Positions 17,843-27,576 of a stretch of DNA of 64,000 bases are shown in pieces. A program made the position numbers and the translations under genes. The notes under the pieces are model-generated. The model saw nothing but the letters and a program-made list of their open reading frames with translations. It did no database searches and was not told the origin of the DNA. The first letter of the stretch is position 1; each line of letters begins with the position of its first letter. The DNA lies in contig NZ_AP018560.1 of the NCBI RefSeq assembly GCF_003967035.1, positions 2,775,501-2,839,500 of the forward strand, read 5' to 3'. The stretch comes from Aerosticca soli (lineage in GTDB: Bacteria; Pseudomonadota; Gammaproteobacteria; Xanthomonadales; Rhodanobacteraceae).

Positions 17843-19477
17843 TCAGCGCCCGGTGAAGAGCCGGGCCAGCCGCCGGAAGAACCCCGGCTTCTTGGCCGCA
17901 GGCCTCGGCGCGGTCGCCGCCACTTGGCGCGACGGACGTTGCGCGGGCTTGGCCGCGGCCGGTTCGGCCGGAGGCGGACGCCGCTCCTCGCGGGCCGGCC
18001 TGGCCGGACCCTGGGCGGCCTGGACCGCGGGGGTCTCCGCTTCCGGACGCCGACGGCCGCGCCCGCCGCGCCGACGACGCTTGCGCGCGGGTCCGTCCTC
18101 GCCCGCCGGTGCGGGCGCCGGTGCGGGCGCCGCCGTCTCGGCCGTGGCCGGCGTCGGGCGCGGCGCATCGGCGATGTTCTTGCGAGGCCGCGGACGCGGC
18201 CCGGGCCGGCCCGCCGGCGTGCGTGGCGCCACCTTGTCGCCGAAGGCCGCGCTGTCGGCGGCCGTGTCGGCGGCGAACGCGGCATCCATCTCGCGCGGCT
18301 TCGGCATCACCAACAGCTCGGGTTCGATCGTCGCCACCGGGATCTTCTGCCCGATGTAGGCCTCGATCTCCGGCAGGCTCATGGCGTAGAGATCGCAGGC
18401 GAAGCTGATCGCGTCGCCCTCGGCGCCCAGCCGCGCGGTGCGGCCGATGCGATGCACGTAGTCCTCGGCATCCTGCGGCAGGTCGTAGTTGAACACGTGG
18501 CTGACCGCCGGGATGTGCAGGCCACGCGCGGCGACGTCGGTGCAGACCAGGATGTCGAGCTGGCCGTCCTGGAAACGCTGCAGCAGCTTCTGGCGCTTGA
18601 GCTGCGGCACGTCGCCGGACAGCGCGCCGACGCGGTGGCCCTGCTTCTTCAGCCGCTCGGTGACACGCTCGGCGGCCATCTTGGTGTTGACGAAGACGAT
18701 GCTGCGCGCCGGCCGTTCGCGTTCGATCAGGTTGAGCAGCAGCGGCAGCTTCTCTTCCTTGGCCGGGAAATAGACCCGCTGGCGCACCCGGTCGGCGGTG
18801 ACGTTGTCGGTCTCCACCACCAGCTTCTCGGCCTCGTGCATGTGCTCGTAGGCGAGCTCCAGCACGCGGTGGCTGAGCGTGGCCGAGAACAGCAGCACCT
18901 GGCGGCGCTCGCGCGGCGGCAGCCGGCGGAAGATGTAGCGCACGTCCTTGATGAAGCCGAGGTCGAACATGCGGTCGGCCTCGTCGACCACCATCACCTC
19001 GACGCTGTCGAGGCCGAACACGTGCTGCTTGTAGTAGTCCAGCAGCCGGCCCGGCGTGGCGATGACGATGTCGCAGCCCTCGCGCAGCTGCTGGCGCTGC
19101 TTGTCGTAGTCGACGCCGCCGTAGATCAGCGCGATCTTGAGGCCGGTGTGGCGGCCGATGCTGCGCGCGTCCTTGTCGATCTGGATCGCCAGCTCGCGGG
19201 TCGGCGCGATCACCAGCGCGCGCGGATCGCCGTCCTTGCGGTCGGGCGCGGCGGGCCGGGTGAGCAGGCGGTTCATCAGCGCAACCAGGAAGGCGCAGGT
19301 CTTGCCGGTGCCGGTCTGCGCCTGGCCGGCGACGTCGCGGCCGGCGAGGGCGACTGGCAGCGTCAGCGCCTGGATCGGCGTGCAGCGGACGAAACCGGCT
19401 TCGTCGAGTCCCTGCTGCAGGGAGGGGTGAAGGTCGAACTGGCGGAAATAGGTATCGGTGAGTACGGTCTGGGACAT
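17843..19477 (-). CDS. rhlB: DEAD-box ATP-dependent RNA helicase RhlB
   Basis: A 544-residue DEAD-box helicase, the degradosome-type RhlB. The Q motif lies in [13 protein letters not shown], motif I is AQTGTGKT, motif II DEAD in [12 protein letters not shown], motif III SAT, and motif [12 protein letters not shown]. The C-terminal 130 or so residues are low-complexity and rich in Ala, Pro and Arg ([13 protein letters not shown]), as in other RhlB-type helicases where such tails bind RNA or RNase E. The start at 19477 matches the family N-terminus [18 protein letters not shown]; an in-frame ATG at 19492 is also possible. It diverges from trxA, as in E. coli. Confidence 0.95.
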   Translation of the reverse strand: MSQTVLTDTYFRQFDLHPSLQQGLDEAGFVRCTPIQALTLPVALAGRDVAGQAQTGTGKTCAFLVALMNRLLTRPAAPDRKDGDPRALVIAPTRELAIQIDKDARSIGRHTGLKIALIYGGVDYDKQRQQLREGCDIVIATPGRLLDYYKQHVFGLDSVEVMVVDEADRMFDLGFIKDVRYIFRRLPPRERRQVLLFSATLSHRVLELAYEHMHEAEKLVVETDNVTADRVRQRVYFPAKEEKLPLLLNLIERERPARSIVFVNTKMAAERVTERLKKQGHRVGALSGDVPQLKRQKLLQRFQDGQLDILVCTDVAARGLHIPAVSHVFNYDLPQDAEDYVHRIGRTARLGAEGDAISFACDLYAMSLPEIEAYIGQKIPVATIEPELLVMPKPREMDAAFAADTAADSAAFGDKVAPRTPAGRPGPRPRPRKNIADAPRPTPATAETAAPAPAPAPAGEDGPARKRRRRGGRGRRRPEAETPAVQAAQGPARPAREERRPPPAEPAAAKPAQRPSRQVAATAPRPAAKKPGFFRRLARLFTGR

Positions 19478-19774
19478 TGGGTCGGATGGCATGGGGCCGC
19501 AGGCGATGCGGCCGACCGGCGTGCCGGGCACGCGGGCTGTGGAATGGAGCGCGGCGGCGGCGCCGGCATGGGATAAGGGACATGCCGCGCGTCGGTGCCA
19601 AGCGCCTTGAAACGTCCGCCGCGCGCCTTCAGTTACACTTGCCAAGCCGCGGCATGATCGACCTGCCGGTGCGTGCACTGCCTACGCTGCGGACGCCTGA
19701 GTGTAGCCCAAGCCGGCTCACGAGTCGCCCTTAAACCCCCTTCAAGCGTCAACCACCCGAGTGGAGAGTCATCG
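19478..19774. other. Divergent intergenic region rhlB/trxA
   Basis: Nearly 300 bases that should hold the promoters for rhlB (leftward) and trxA (rightward). Reading both strands I found no convincing gene, no strong hairpin and no clear -35/-10 pair. Shine-Dalgarno GGAGAG for trxA is at 19763-19768. Confidence 0.5.
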
Positions 19775-20101
19775 GTGAGTGAATTGATTACCCATGTCAG
19801 CGACGATGCCTTCCGAGCGGAAGTGCTCGAATCGGAAACCCCCGTGCTGGTCGATTTCTGGGCCGAATGGTGTGGTCCCTGCAAGGCCATCGCGCCGATC
19901 CTCGACGACCTTGCCAAGCAGTACGAAGGCAAGCTGCGCATCGCCAAGATCAACATCGACCACAACCCCAAGACGCCGCGTGACTACGGCGTGCGCGGCA
20001 TCCCCACGCTGATGCTGTTCAAGAACGGCAAGGTCGAGGCGACCCAGATCGGCGCCGTCGGCAAGGGCCAGCTCACCCAGCTCATCGACAAGACCCTTTG
20101 A
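19775..20101 (+). CDS. trxA: Thioredoxin 1
   Basis: A 108-residue cytoplasmic dithiol reductant with the WCGPCK active site and the conserved cis-proline segment GIPTLMLFKNG. The start is GTG at 19775, six bases after GGAGAG. It gives the usual thioredoxin length; longer in-frame versions would add an unrelated N-terminus. It lies between divergent rhlB and downstream rho, the same neighbourhood as in E. coli. Confidence 0.97.
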   Translation: MSELITHVSDDAFRAEVLESETPVLVDFWAEWCGPCKAIAPILDDLAKQYEGKLRIAKINIDHNPKTPRDYGVRGIPTLMLFKNGKVEATQIGAVGKGQLTQLIDKTL

Positions 20102-20130
20102 CACCCTCGGCAAAGCCCGCCGCGCCGCGC

Positions 20131-20160
20131 TTTACGCCGCCGCGCGGCGGATGCTAGATT
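20131..20160 (+). promoter_or_regulatory. Possible sigma-70 promoter for rho
   Basis: TTTACG at 20131-20136, an 18-base spacer and TAGATT at 20155-20160, each 4/6 to consensus. This would leave a leader of about 110 bases before the rho start, a place where Rho autoregulation commonly acts. The call is by eye and weak. Confidence 0.35.
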
Positions 20161-20272
20161 CGCCGCCGGCAGCCGTCGGGACGCCCGGTCCCCATTGAGC
20201 GCAGACAGGCGCGACGCTCGCCCCCTCCATCCCATCCTTTGGCTCAATAACGGCGCCTCGAGAGGTCTGCCC

Positions 20273-22048
20273 GTGTCCGATACCGAAAGTCAGGAAACCC
20301 ACGACGCCGCGCGCGTCGACACCAAGCCCGTGGCCGAACCCGCGCCGCGTCCGCGCAGCCGTCGTTCGGCCGGTGCCGACAGGCCGGCCGAGCAGCCCGC
20401 CGCGTCGGCCCAAACCGAAACGGCCGCGCCGCCGGCGCCGGTCGCGCCATCGCCGTCCGAACCCGCCGCCGCGCAGGCCACGCACGCCGCCGAGCGCGAA
20501 ACGTCCGCGCCGATGCCGGTGGCCGCCAGCGCACCCGGCGAAGGCGCCTCGTCCGCCGCCCCGTCGGCAGGACAGCCGGCGGCGCAGGCCCAGGGCAATC
20601 CGGGCAACGGACAAGGCGGCCAGAACTACGAGCGTCGCAACGATCGCGAAAGCCGCCGCCGGCGCCGCCACGAACGCAACCAGCAACAACGCGGGCAGGG
20701 TGGCGGCGGCAACGCGCCGCGGCCCAATCCGCACGGCTATCCGATGGACGACGACGAGAACGCCGACATCGGCAGCAGCGACCGGCTGATCAATCTCACC
20801 GAACTCAAGCGGATGAAGGCGCCCGAACTGCTCGCCTTCGCCGAATCGCTGGGTCTGCGCGAAGGCGTCGCCCGCCAGCGCCGCCAGGACGTGATCTTCA
20901 ACATCCTGAAGGCCCATGCGCGCTCCGGCGGCGGCATCTGGGCCGAGGGCGTGCTGGAGATCCTGCAGGACGGCTTCGGCTTCCTGCGCTCGGCCGACGA
21001 GTCCTACCTCGCCGGCCCCGACGACATCTACGTCTCGCCCAGCCAGATCCGCCGCTTCAACCTGCGCACCGGCGACTACATCACCGGTCGCGTGCGCCAT
21101 CCGAAGGAAGGCGAGCGCTACTTCGCGCTGCTCAAGGTCGACGACATCAACGGCGATCCGCCCGAGGCGTCGAAGAACAAGATGCTGTTCGAGAACCTGA
21201 CGCCGCTGTTCCCGCGCAAGGCGTTCCACCTCGAACGCGGCAACGGTTCCACCGAGGACATCACCGGCCGCATCCTGGACCTGATGGCGCCGATCGGGCG
21301 CGGCCAGCGCGGACTGATCGTCTCGCAGCCCAAGTCCGGCAAGACGATGATGCTGCAGAACATCGCGCAGGCCATCCAGTACAACCATCCGGACGTGCAC
21401 CTCATCATCCTGCTGGTCGACGAGCGGCCGGAGGAGGTCACCGAGATCGCCCGTACCGTGCGCGCCGAGGTGATTTCCTCCACCTTCGACGAGCCGGCCG
21501 CGCGCCACGTGCAGGTCGCCGAGATGGTGATCGAGCGCGCCAAGCGCCTGGTCGAGCACAAGAAGGACGTGGTCATCCTGCTCGACTCGATCACCCGCCT
21601 GGCGCGTGCCTACAACACCGTGGTGCCGAGCTCGGGCAAGGTGCTCACCGGCGGCGTGGACGCCAACGCGCTGCAGCGGCCCAAGCGCTTCTTCGGCGCC
21701 GCACGCAACGTCGAGGAAGGCGGCTCGCTGACCATCATCGCCACCGCGCTGATCGACACCGGCAGCAAGATGGACGAGGTGATCTACGAGGAGTTCAAGG
21801 GCACCGGCAACATGGAGGTGCACCTGTCCCGCCGCATCGCCGAGAAGCGCGTGTATCCGGCCATCGACATCAACCGCTCCGGCACCCGCCGCGAGGATCT
21901 GCTGATCGACCCGGACCTGCTCGCCAAGATCTGGATCCTGCGCAAGCTGCTGCACCCGATGGACGAGCTGGCGGCGATGGAGTTCATGCTGGAAAAGATG
22001 AAGAACACCAAGACCAACGACGAGTTCTTCAATTCGATGAAGCGCTGA
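20273..22048 (+). CDS. rho: Transcription termination factor Rho with long disordered N-terminus
   Basis: A 591-residue hexameric RNA helicase that ends transcription. The C-terminal 420 residues are standard Rho: Rho_N ([23 protein letters not shown]), RNA-binding cold-shock-like domain ([19 protein letters not shown]), Walker [11 protein letters not shown], Walker [17 protein letters not shown], and C-terminus FFNSMKR. About 172 extra N-terminal residues are rich in Ala, Pro and Glu, then Arg and Gln ([15 protein letters not shown]), and look disordered. The GTG at 20273 was chosen because GAGAGG sits 7 bases upstream. A strong terminator follows the gene. Confidence 0.96.
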   Translation: MSDTESQETHDAARVDTKPVAEPAPRPRSRRSAGADRPAEQPAASAQTETAAPPAPVAPSPSEPAAAQATHAAERETSAPMPVAASAPGEGASSAAPSAGQPAAQAQGNPGNGQGGQNYERRNDRESRRRRRHERNQQQRGQGGGGNAPRPNPHGYPMDDDENADIGSSDRLINLTELKRMKAPELLAFAESLGLREGVARQRRQDVIFNILKAHARSGGGIWAEGVLEILQDGFGFLRSADESYLAGPDDIYVSPSQIRRFNLRTGDYITGRVRHPKEGERYFALLKVDDINGDPPEASKNKMLFENLTPLFPRKAFHLERGNGSTEDITGRILDLMAPIGRGQRGLIVSQPKSGKTMMLQNIAQAIQYNHPDVHLIILLVDERPEEVTEIARTVRAEVISSTFDEPAARHVQVAEMVIERAKRLVEHKKDVVILLDSITRLARAYNTVVPSSGKVLTGGVDANALQRPKRFFGAARNVEEGGSLTIIATALIDTGSKMDEVIYEEFKGTGNMEVHLSRRIAEKRVYPAIDINRSGTRREDLLIDPDLLAKIWILRKLLHPMDELAAMEFMLEKMKNTKTNDEFFNSMKR

Positions 22049-22075
22049 GCCGCGACAAGTGCGCAAGGCATCCGG

Positions 22076-22101
22076 AAAGGCCGGCCCCGCGCCGGCTTTT
22101 T
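22076..22101 (+). terminator. Intrinsic terminator of rho
   Basis: AAAGGCCGGC (22076-22085), loop CCCGC, GCCGGCTTTT (22091-22100), followed by one more T: a stable stem with an uninterrupted U-tract starting inside it, 28 bases after the rho stop. Confidence 0.85.
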
Positions 22102-22268
22102 CGGATGTGCCGGTGGTGATCGACGCACATCGGCTTTCGCGCGGCGCGGCCTTCGACGCGGCAAAGGCCCACCGGCCCGGCCCTTGGGTCCGGCGCCTCG
22201 GCTGCCCGGCGCCAAGGGCATTGAACGGCCTGGCCCGCGTGGCGCATACGCGTCACTGAACCCTTGGG

Positions 22269-22274
22269 TACAAT
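22269..22274 (+). promoter_or_regulatory. Possible -10 box of gshA
   Basis: TACAAT (5/6 match to TATAAT) lies about 75 bases before the gshA start, in a locally AT-rich patch. No good -35 was seen at 16-18 bases upstream. Confidence 0.3.
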
Positions 22275-22347
22275 TTTTCGCCCGCGTCCCTTGGCGCGGG
22301 GTTCGCCGTACCCATTACCGCCGCTTCGCCCGACCTCAAGGCCCCTC

Positions 22348-23715
22348 ATGTCCATCGCCAGTACGGTGAAAAACACGCCGATCGAAAGCCGGCAGCAGCT
22401 CGTCGACTACCTCGCCGCGGGCGAGAAGCCGCGCGAGGCCTGGCGTATCGGCACCGAGCACGAGAAGTTCGGCTTCCGCACCGACGACCTGCGCCCGCCG
22501 CCGTTCGAGGGCGAGCGCGGCATCCGCGCGCTGCTGGAACGACTGGCCGCACGCTATGGCTGGCAGATTGCGCGCGAAGGCGACACGCCCGTGGCGCTGA
22601 CTCGCGGCCAGGCCAACATCACGCTGGAACCGGCCGGCCAGCTCGAACTCTCCGGCGCACCGCTGGAAACCATCCACCAGACCTGTCGCGAGGTGAACGA
22701 GCACCTCGAGGAAGTGCGCTCGATCGCCGAGGGCATGGGCCTGGGCTTCCTGGGCATGGGCTTCCAGCCCAAATGGCGCCGCGAGGACATGCCGTGGATG
22801 CCCAAGGGTCGCTACGAGATCATGCGCAGGTACATGCCCAAGGTCGGCAAGCTCGGCCTGGACATGATGACGCGCACCTGCACGGTGCAGGTCAACCTCG
22901 ACTTCGACAGCGAGGCGGACATGGTGAAGAAGTTCCGCACCAGCCTCGCCCTGCAGCCGGTCGCCACCGCGCTGTTCGCCGATTCGCCGTTCACGGATGG
23001 CCGTCCAAACGGCTATCTGTCGTACCGCTCCCACGTGTGGGAGGACACCGACCCCGACCGTACCGGGATGCTCGACTTCGTCTTCGAGGACGACTTCGGC
23101 TACGAACGCTACGTCGACTACATGCTCGACGTGCCGATGTACTTCAGCGAGCAGAACGGCCGCTACGTCGATCTGGCCGGCCAGGACTTCAAGCGCTTCC
23201 TGAAAGGCGAGCTGCCGGCCCTGCCGGGCGTGCGCGCCACGCTGAAAGACTGGGCCGACCATCTCACCACCGCCTTCCCCGAGGTGCGTCTCAAGCAATA
23301 CCTGGAAATGCGCGGCGCCGACGGCGGCCCCTGGAAGCGGCTGTGCGCGCTGCCCGCGCTGTGGGTCGGCCTGCTCTACGACGATGATGCGCTCGATGCG
23401 GCGTGGCGCCTGGTGCGCGACTTCACCCGCGAGGAGCGCCATGCGCTGCGCGACGGCGTGCCGAAACATGCGCTCAAGCTGCCCTTCCGCGGCGGCAGCG
23501 TGCGCGACCTTACCCGCGAGGCGCTGAAGATCGCCGCCCACGGCCTCGAACGCCGCGCCCGCCGCAACGCCCGCGGCGAGGACGAGCGCATCTTCCTCGC
23601 CCCACTCCTCGAGATCGTCGAGACCGGCAAGACGCCGGCCGAGGACAAGCTCGAACGCTTCCACGGCCCCTGGCAGGGCAGCGTCGATCCGGTGTTCCGC
23701 GAGTTCGCGTACTGA
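22348..23715 (+). CDS. gshA: Glutamate-cysteine ligase, plant/alpha-proteobacterial type (GCS2)
   Basis: A 455-residue enzyme for the first step of glutathione synthesis (ATP + Glu + Cys to gamma-glutamylcysteine). Early residues read [12 protein letters not shown], the glutamate-binding signature of the GCS2/plant-type class. Other conserved stretches are [22 protein letters not shown] and [10 protein letters not shown], plus MRTYMPK-like [15 protein letters not shown]. The ATG at 22348 fits the family start MSIAST...[10 protein letters not shown]. It stands alone, between the rho terminator and the convergent HTH/ATPase/STAS gene. Confidence 0.93.
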   Translation: MSIASTVKNTPIESRQQLVDYLAAGEKPREAWRIGTEHEKFGFRTDDLRPPPFEGERGIRALLERLAARYGWQIAREGDTPVALTRGQANITLEPAGQLELSGAPLETIHQTCREVNEHLEEVRSIAEGMGLGFLGMGFQPKWRREDMPWMPKGRYEIMRRYMPKVGKLGLDMMTRTCTVQVNLDFDSEADMVKKFRTSLALQPVATALFADSPFTDGRPNGYLSYRSHVWEDTDPDRTGMLDFVFEDDFGYERYVDYMLDVPMYFSEQNGRYVDLAGQDFKRFLKGELPALPGVRATLKDWADHLTTAFPEVRLKQYLEMRGADGGPWKRLCALPALWVGLLYDDDALDAAWRLVRDFTREERHALRDGVPKHALKLPFRGGSVRDLTREALKIAAHGLERRARRNARGEDERIFLAPLLEIVETGKTPAEDKLERFHGPWQGSVDPVFREFAY

Positions 23716-23722
23716 GCGCGCC

Positions 23723-24781
23723 TCAGAGCAAGGGCCGTTGCCCACCGTCACGATCGCGCGCCACCTCGGCACGGCGGATCATCTGCTGCACTTCCGGCAC
23801 GGCATGGACCGGCACCAGCTCGACCTCCGGATGCGCCTGGGCGAACACGCGGAATATTTCGTCCGCGAACGCCTGCCCTATGGCGTTGATGCCACTGAAG
23901 TCGAGCATCACGTGGCGGAACCTGTCCACCCGTTGCATCAGGCGCTTGGCCTGTGAACGCGAGATCAGGTTTTCATCGCCCACCTGGGCCAAACGGACCG
24001 GAACCACGGTCTTCGCAAAGGTGTACTCGTCCGGTCCACTGGAGTATTCATCGAACACCTGCTTGGTGGTCCGCGTGGATGCCGTGGATATTTCCATGAA
24101 GACAACGGTGCCCTTGCGCGACATGTCGTCGACGTCGAACAGTACATCCTCGTCCTGTTCTTCGTCGTGTGAGAACACCAGCCCCCCGGATGCGATCCGG
24201 AAGCGGTCGAACATGCGCGAAGTGAAAAACACCCCTTCGCCCGAATGATTTTTCGGGTCCGTGGTGAATTTGCCCTTGGACAGTTCCAACAGTGCCAGTC
24301 GCTCGTCCGGCAGCTCGAGCGCACGCGCGACCTTGCGGAAGATGCCGATTCCATCATCGGCGATCGCCAGCGACAGGCGCCCGTCTCGCAGATCCATGCG
24401 CACTTCCACGTGCATGGCTTCGGAATGTTCGATGGCGTTGTTGATCATTTCCGTTGCGCCATGGTGCGCAATGTCCAGGACATTGCGCGGTACGTCACGC
24501 AGCAACGGTGACAATTGGCCCGACCAGAGGATGTCCTCGGCCAGCCCTGCCCGCGGGTAACGCTGCTGGAACCGGCGATTGCGGCCCAGCGTGTAGATGG
24601 GGCGCGTCGTCCCCTGCTTTTGCAGATAGCCGTCCGCCACAAGCCTGCGGACCTGGATGCTGACCCGTGCACTCGACAAACCAAGTTGCGCCGCCACCAT
24701 GCCGACCAGATCGCGCGGGTGCATGGCGACCGCCTGAAGCAAGGCAGCATCGATTTCATGGGAACGACTGGGACGAGCCAT
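23723..24781 (-). CDS. HTH / GHKL-ATPase / STAS-like (DUF4325) three-domain regulator
   Basis: A 352-residue protein in three parts. Residues about 9-65 form a winged helix-turn-helix (HPRDLVGMVAAQLGLSSARVSIQVRRLVADGYL). Residues about 95-245 are a GHKL/HATPase fold of the anti-sigma kind, with N-box EMINNAIEHS (E111, N114, N115), G1 ADDGIGIF (D143) and a glycine loop NHSGEGVFFTSR. Residues about 265-340 match the STAS-like DUF4325 pattern (VMLDFSGINAIGQAFADEIFRVF). One chain therefore holds a DNA-binding domain, an anti-sigma-like kinase and an anti-anti-sigma-like domain. Base composition is visibly less GC-rich than its flanks, suggesting transfer. Its target is unknown. Confidence 0.8.
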   Translation of the reverse strand: MARPSRSHEIDAALLQAVAMHPRDLVGMVAAQLGLSSARVSIQVRRLVADGYLQKQGTTRPIYTLGRNRRFQQRYPRAGLAEDILWSGQLSPLLRDVPRNVLDIAHHGATEMINNAIEHSEAMHVEVRMDLRDGRLSLAIADDGIGIFRKVARALELPDERLALLELSKGKFTTDPKNHSGEGVFFTSRMFDRFRIASGGLVFSHDEEQDEDVLFDVDDMSRKGTVVFMEISTASTRTTKQVFDEYSSGPDEYTFAKTVVPVRLAQVGDENLISRSQAKRLMQRVDRFRHVMLDFSGINAIGQAFADEIFRVFAQAHPEVELVPVHAVPEVQQMIRRAEVARDRDGGQRPLL

Positions 24782-24798
24782 GTCCTGATTCTAAAACT

Positions 24799-24825
24799 AT
24801 TCTTCCATATTTACTAGTTATTCTT
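24799..24825. repeat. Direct repeat TATTCTT x2, 20 bp apart, upstream of the HTH/ATPase/STAS gene
   Basis: TATTCTT at 24799-24805 and again at 24819-24825, that is, two helical turns apart, in the AT-rich 89-base gap that must contain the gene's promoter. It may be the gene's own operator, given its N-terminal HTH. Confidence 0.45.
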
Positions 24826-24832
24826 ACGGCAT

Positions 24833-24864
24833 TTAAAAATAAAGAGCCGGTTTGCGCCGGCTCT
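24833..24864 (-). terminator. Intrinsic terminator of dcp
   Basis: On the minus strand a stem GAGCCGG/CCGGCTC (24844-24850 with 24857-24863, plus an outer A-T pair) with a 6-base loop is followed by a T-rich tract (complement of 24833-24843). It lies just after the dcp stop. Confidence 0.8.
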
Positions 24865-24870
24865 CGGGCA

Positions 24871-27057
24871 TCAGCGGTCATGCGTCCCGGGTACCGCCGC
24901 TTTGAGCCCGCGGTTTTCCAGCATCGGCTCGATGTCCGGCTTGCGGCCGCGCCAGTCCTCGTAGAGTTTTTCCAGTTCCACCGTATTGCCGCGCGAGAGG
25001 ATCATGGCGCGGAAGCGGTCGCCGTTGGCGCGGGTGAGGCCGCCGTGCTCCTCGAACCACGCGAAGGCGTCGTCGGCCAGCATCTGCGTCCACAGGTAGG
25101 CGTAGTAGCCGGCGGCATAGCCGTTGCCCCAGATGTGCTGGAAATAGCTCGAACGGTAGCGCGGCGGCACGTAGGGCAGGTCCACGCCGTCCTTCTTCAG
25201 CGCGGCGAGCTCGAAGGCATCGGCGTCCTGCTTGCCGGCCGAGGCGGGCAGGCTGTGCCATTCCATGTCGAGCAGGGCGGCGGCGACCAGCTCGGTCATG
25301 TCGTAGCCCTTGTTGAAGGTCTTGGCCTGCTTGATCTTGGCCACCAGCGCGTCCGGCATCGGCGCACCGGTGCGGTAGTGCTTCGCGTAGTGGGCGAAGA
25401 TCGCCGGGTCGGTGGCCCAGTGTTCGTTGAACTGCGAGGGAAACTCGACGAAATCGCGCGCGGTGTTGGCGCCGGAGAGGCTGGGATAGCGCGCGTCGGC
25501 GAAGATGCCGTGCAGGGCGTGGCCGAACTCGTGGAACATGGTGATCACGTCGTCGAACGACAGCAGCGCCGGCTCGCCCGGCGCCGGCTTGGGGAAATTG
25601 GCGACGTTGTAGACCACCGGCCGGGTGCCGAGCAGGTGCGACTGCTCGACCAGGTTGCTCATCCAGGCACCGCCGTTCTTGTTGTCGCGCTTGAAGTAGT
25701 CGACATAGAACAGCGCGAGCGAACGGCCGTCCTTGTCGAACACCTCGAACACGCGCATGTCCGGATGCCAGACGGGGATGTCCTTGCGCTCCTTGAAGGT
25801 GAGCCCGTAGAGCTGATTGGCGGCGTAGAACACGCCGTTCTCGAGCACGTTGTCGAGCTCGAAGTAGGGTTTGATCTGGCTTTCGTCCAGATCGTACTTG
25901 GCCTTGCGCACCTGCTCGGCATAGTGCTGCCAGTCCCAGGCGGCGAGCTTGAAGCCGCCGTGCTGGCGGTCGATCAGCGCCTGGATGTCGGCCGCCTCGC
26001 GGCGTGCCCGCGCCGTCGCCGCCGGCGCCAGACGCTGCATGAAGCCGAGCGCGTTGGCCGGCGTTTTGGCCATCTGGTCGTCGAGCTTCCACGCCGCGTA
26101 GCTGGCAAAGCCGAGCAGCTTGGCGCGTTCGGCGCGGATCCTGGCCAGCTCCTCGATGGTGGCGCGGGTATCGTTGGCGTCACCCTGCTCGGCGCGGTTC
26201 CACGAGGCCTTGAACAGCGCCTCGCGGGTGGTGCGATCGGCAAGGTCGGCAAGCGCCGGCTGCTGGGTGGTGTTCTGCAGCGTCAACACCCACTTGCCGT
26301 CAAGGCCGCGCTCCTTGGCCGCCTGCGCGGCGGCGGCGCGATCGGCGGCGGAGAGCCCGGCGAGCTTGCGTTCGTCGTCCACCACCAGCGCGCCGTTGCG
26401 GGTCGCGGCGAGCAGCTTGTTGGTGAACTGCGTGCTCAGCGTGGATTCCTGCTGATTGAGCGCCTTCAGCCTGGCCTGGTCGGCCGCCGACAGCTTGGCG
26501 CCGTTGTGCACGAAGTCGCGATAGGTGACCTCGAGCAGGCGCCGCGATTCGGGGTCGAGCGCAAGGCGGTCGCGCTGCTGGTAGATCGCCTCGATGCGCG
26601 CGAACAGCTTGGCGTCGAGATAGATCGCATCCTGATGTGCGGCGAGCCTGGGCGCCTCGATTTCCTGCACCTTCTGCAGCGCGTCGTTGGTGTTGGCGCC
26701 GGTGACGGCATCGAAGGCCAGCATCACGCGCTTGAGCAGCGCGCCGGACTTTTCCAGCGGCACCAGCGTGTTGTCGAAGGTAGGCGGCGCCGGATCGTCG
26801 GCGATCGCGCGCACCTCGGCCAATTGCTGGCGCATGCCTTCCTCCAGCGCGGGCTGGTAGTCGGTGTCCTTGATGCGGTCGAACGGCGGCGCCTGGAACG
26901 GCAGCGTGCTCTCGTGGGCGAAGGGATTGTCGGCGGTCATGGCGGTGGATGCGGCGGTCGCTGCCGCCTGCGCGGGTGCCGGCGCCCCCTGGGCGGCGGG
27001 CAGGGCGGCGACGGCAAGGACGGCGGCGATGGCAAGCGCGAGCGTGCGCAGTTGCAT
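24871..27057 (-). CDS. dcp: M3-family zinc peptidase, peptidyl-dipeptidase Dcp type
   Basis: A 728-residue oligopeptidase that removes dipeptides from the C-terminus of short peptides. An N-terminal signal peptide (MQLRTLALAIAAVLAVAALPAAQG) indicates export to the periplasm. The zinc motif HEFGH lies near residue 508 (ITMFHEFGHALHG), and the downstream substrate-binding segment with ...YFQHIWGNGYAAGYYAYLWTQMLADDAF is typical of M3A enzymes. Length fits Dcp better than cytosolic oligopeptidase A. A clear terminator follows. Confidence 0.92.
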   Translation of the reverse strand: MQLRTLALAIAAVLAVAALPAAQGAPAPAQAAATAASTAMTADNPFAHESTLPFQAPPFDRIKDTDYQPALEEGMRQQLAEVRAIADDPAPPTFDNTLVPLEKSGALLKRVMLAFDAVTGANTNDALQKVQEIEAPRLAAHQDAIYLDAKLFARIEAIYQQRDRLALDPESRRLLEVTYRDFVHNGAKLSAADQARLKALNQQESTLSTQFTNKLLAATRNGALVVDDERKLAGLSAADRAAAAQAAKERGLDGKWVLTLQNTTQQPALADLADRTTREALFKASWNRAEQGDANDTRATIEELARIRAERAKLLGFASYAAWKLDDQMAKTPANALGFMQRLAPAATARARREAADIQALIDRQHGGFKLAAWDWQHYAEQVRKAKYDLDESQIKPYFELDNVLENGVFYAANQLYGLTFKERKDIPVWHPDMRVFEVFDKDGRSLALFYVDYFKRDNKNGGAWMSNLVEQSHLLGTRPVVYNVANFPKPAPGEPALLSFDDVITMFHEFGHALHGIFADARYPSLSGANTARDFVEFPSQFNEHWATDPAIFAHYAKHYRTGAPMPDALVAKIKQAKTFNKGYDMTELVAAALLDMEWHSLPASAGKQDADAFELAALKKDGVDLPYVPPRYRSSYFQHIWGNGYAAGYYAYLWTQMLADDAFAWFEEHGGLTRANGDRFRAMILSRGNTVELEKLYEDWRGRKPDIEPMLENRGLKAAVPGTHDR

Positions 27058-27133
27058 GGGATTTCCTCGCTACGGACGAAACGGATGACGGGACTTTACC
27101 GGTCCTGGCCGGTCCGCAAAGCCCTGCCGAAGG

Positions 27134-27478
27134 TCATGCCGGGCGCAGGTCGTGCAAGCGCCAGCGGGTACCGATCAGAAGGTTGAGCCGGTGCCTGAGC
27201 ACCTGCATCGGCAGCTGCGTGGTCACCTCCATTTCGATATGCAGATCGACCACCTGGGCCTTGACCTCGGCCTGCGGATCGGTCGCGCCCAGCGCCTCGT
27301 CGACGGCATCGGGGTCGGGCTGCAGCGCGCGCCAGCGCTCAAACAGCGCGGGTGTGCGCAGCGCCTCCTCTACGGCGGCGGCGAGCTCCCCCGGCCCCAC
27401 TCCGTCGAAGGAAAGCGCGGGTATCGGGCCGCGCGCGTGGCGCAGGTCGTCGATGGTGATGAAGTAGCGATTGCGCAT
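27134..27478 (-). CDS. Conserved hypothetical protein
   Basis: A 114-residue acidic protein that I do not recognise. It begins MRNRYFITIDDLRHARG and contains a segment ALRTPALFERWRALQPDPDAVDEALG and a C-terminal MEVTTQLPMQVLRHRLNLLIGTRW. No signal peptide, membrane segment or cysteine motif is seen. GGAGG lies about 6 bases before the ATG at 27478, which supports the start and the gene. It diverges from the methionine-sulfoxide reductase gene across 98 bases. Confidence 0.7.
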   Translation of the reverse strand: MRNRYFITIDDLRHARGPIPALSFDGVGPGELAAAVEEALRTPALFERWRALQPDPDAVDEALGATDPQAEVKAQVVDLHIEMEVTTQLPMQVLRHRLNLLIGTRWRLHDLRPA

Positions 27479-27576
27479 GGCATGCCTCCGGGAAATGGGC
27501 GAAATGGCGCGGCGCCGGCGCGGCCGACGCGGATCAGGCGCGCATAATACGCGTCCCGTTCCGTGTCGATGCCCCC

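Noticed and set aside
24667-27186. Long plus-strand frame opposite dcp
   Set aside because: The minus strand encodes a full M3 peptidase with signal peptide and HEFGH. The plus frame has no recognisable motifs and is compositionally an antisense shadow.
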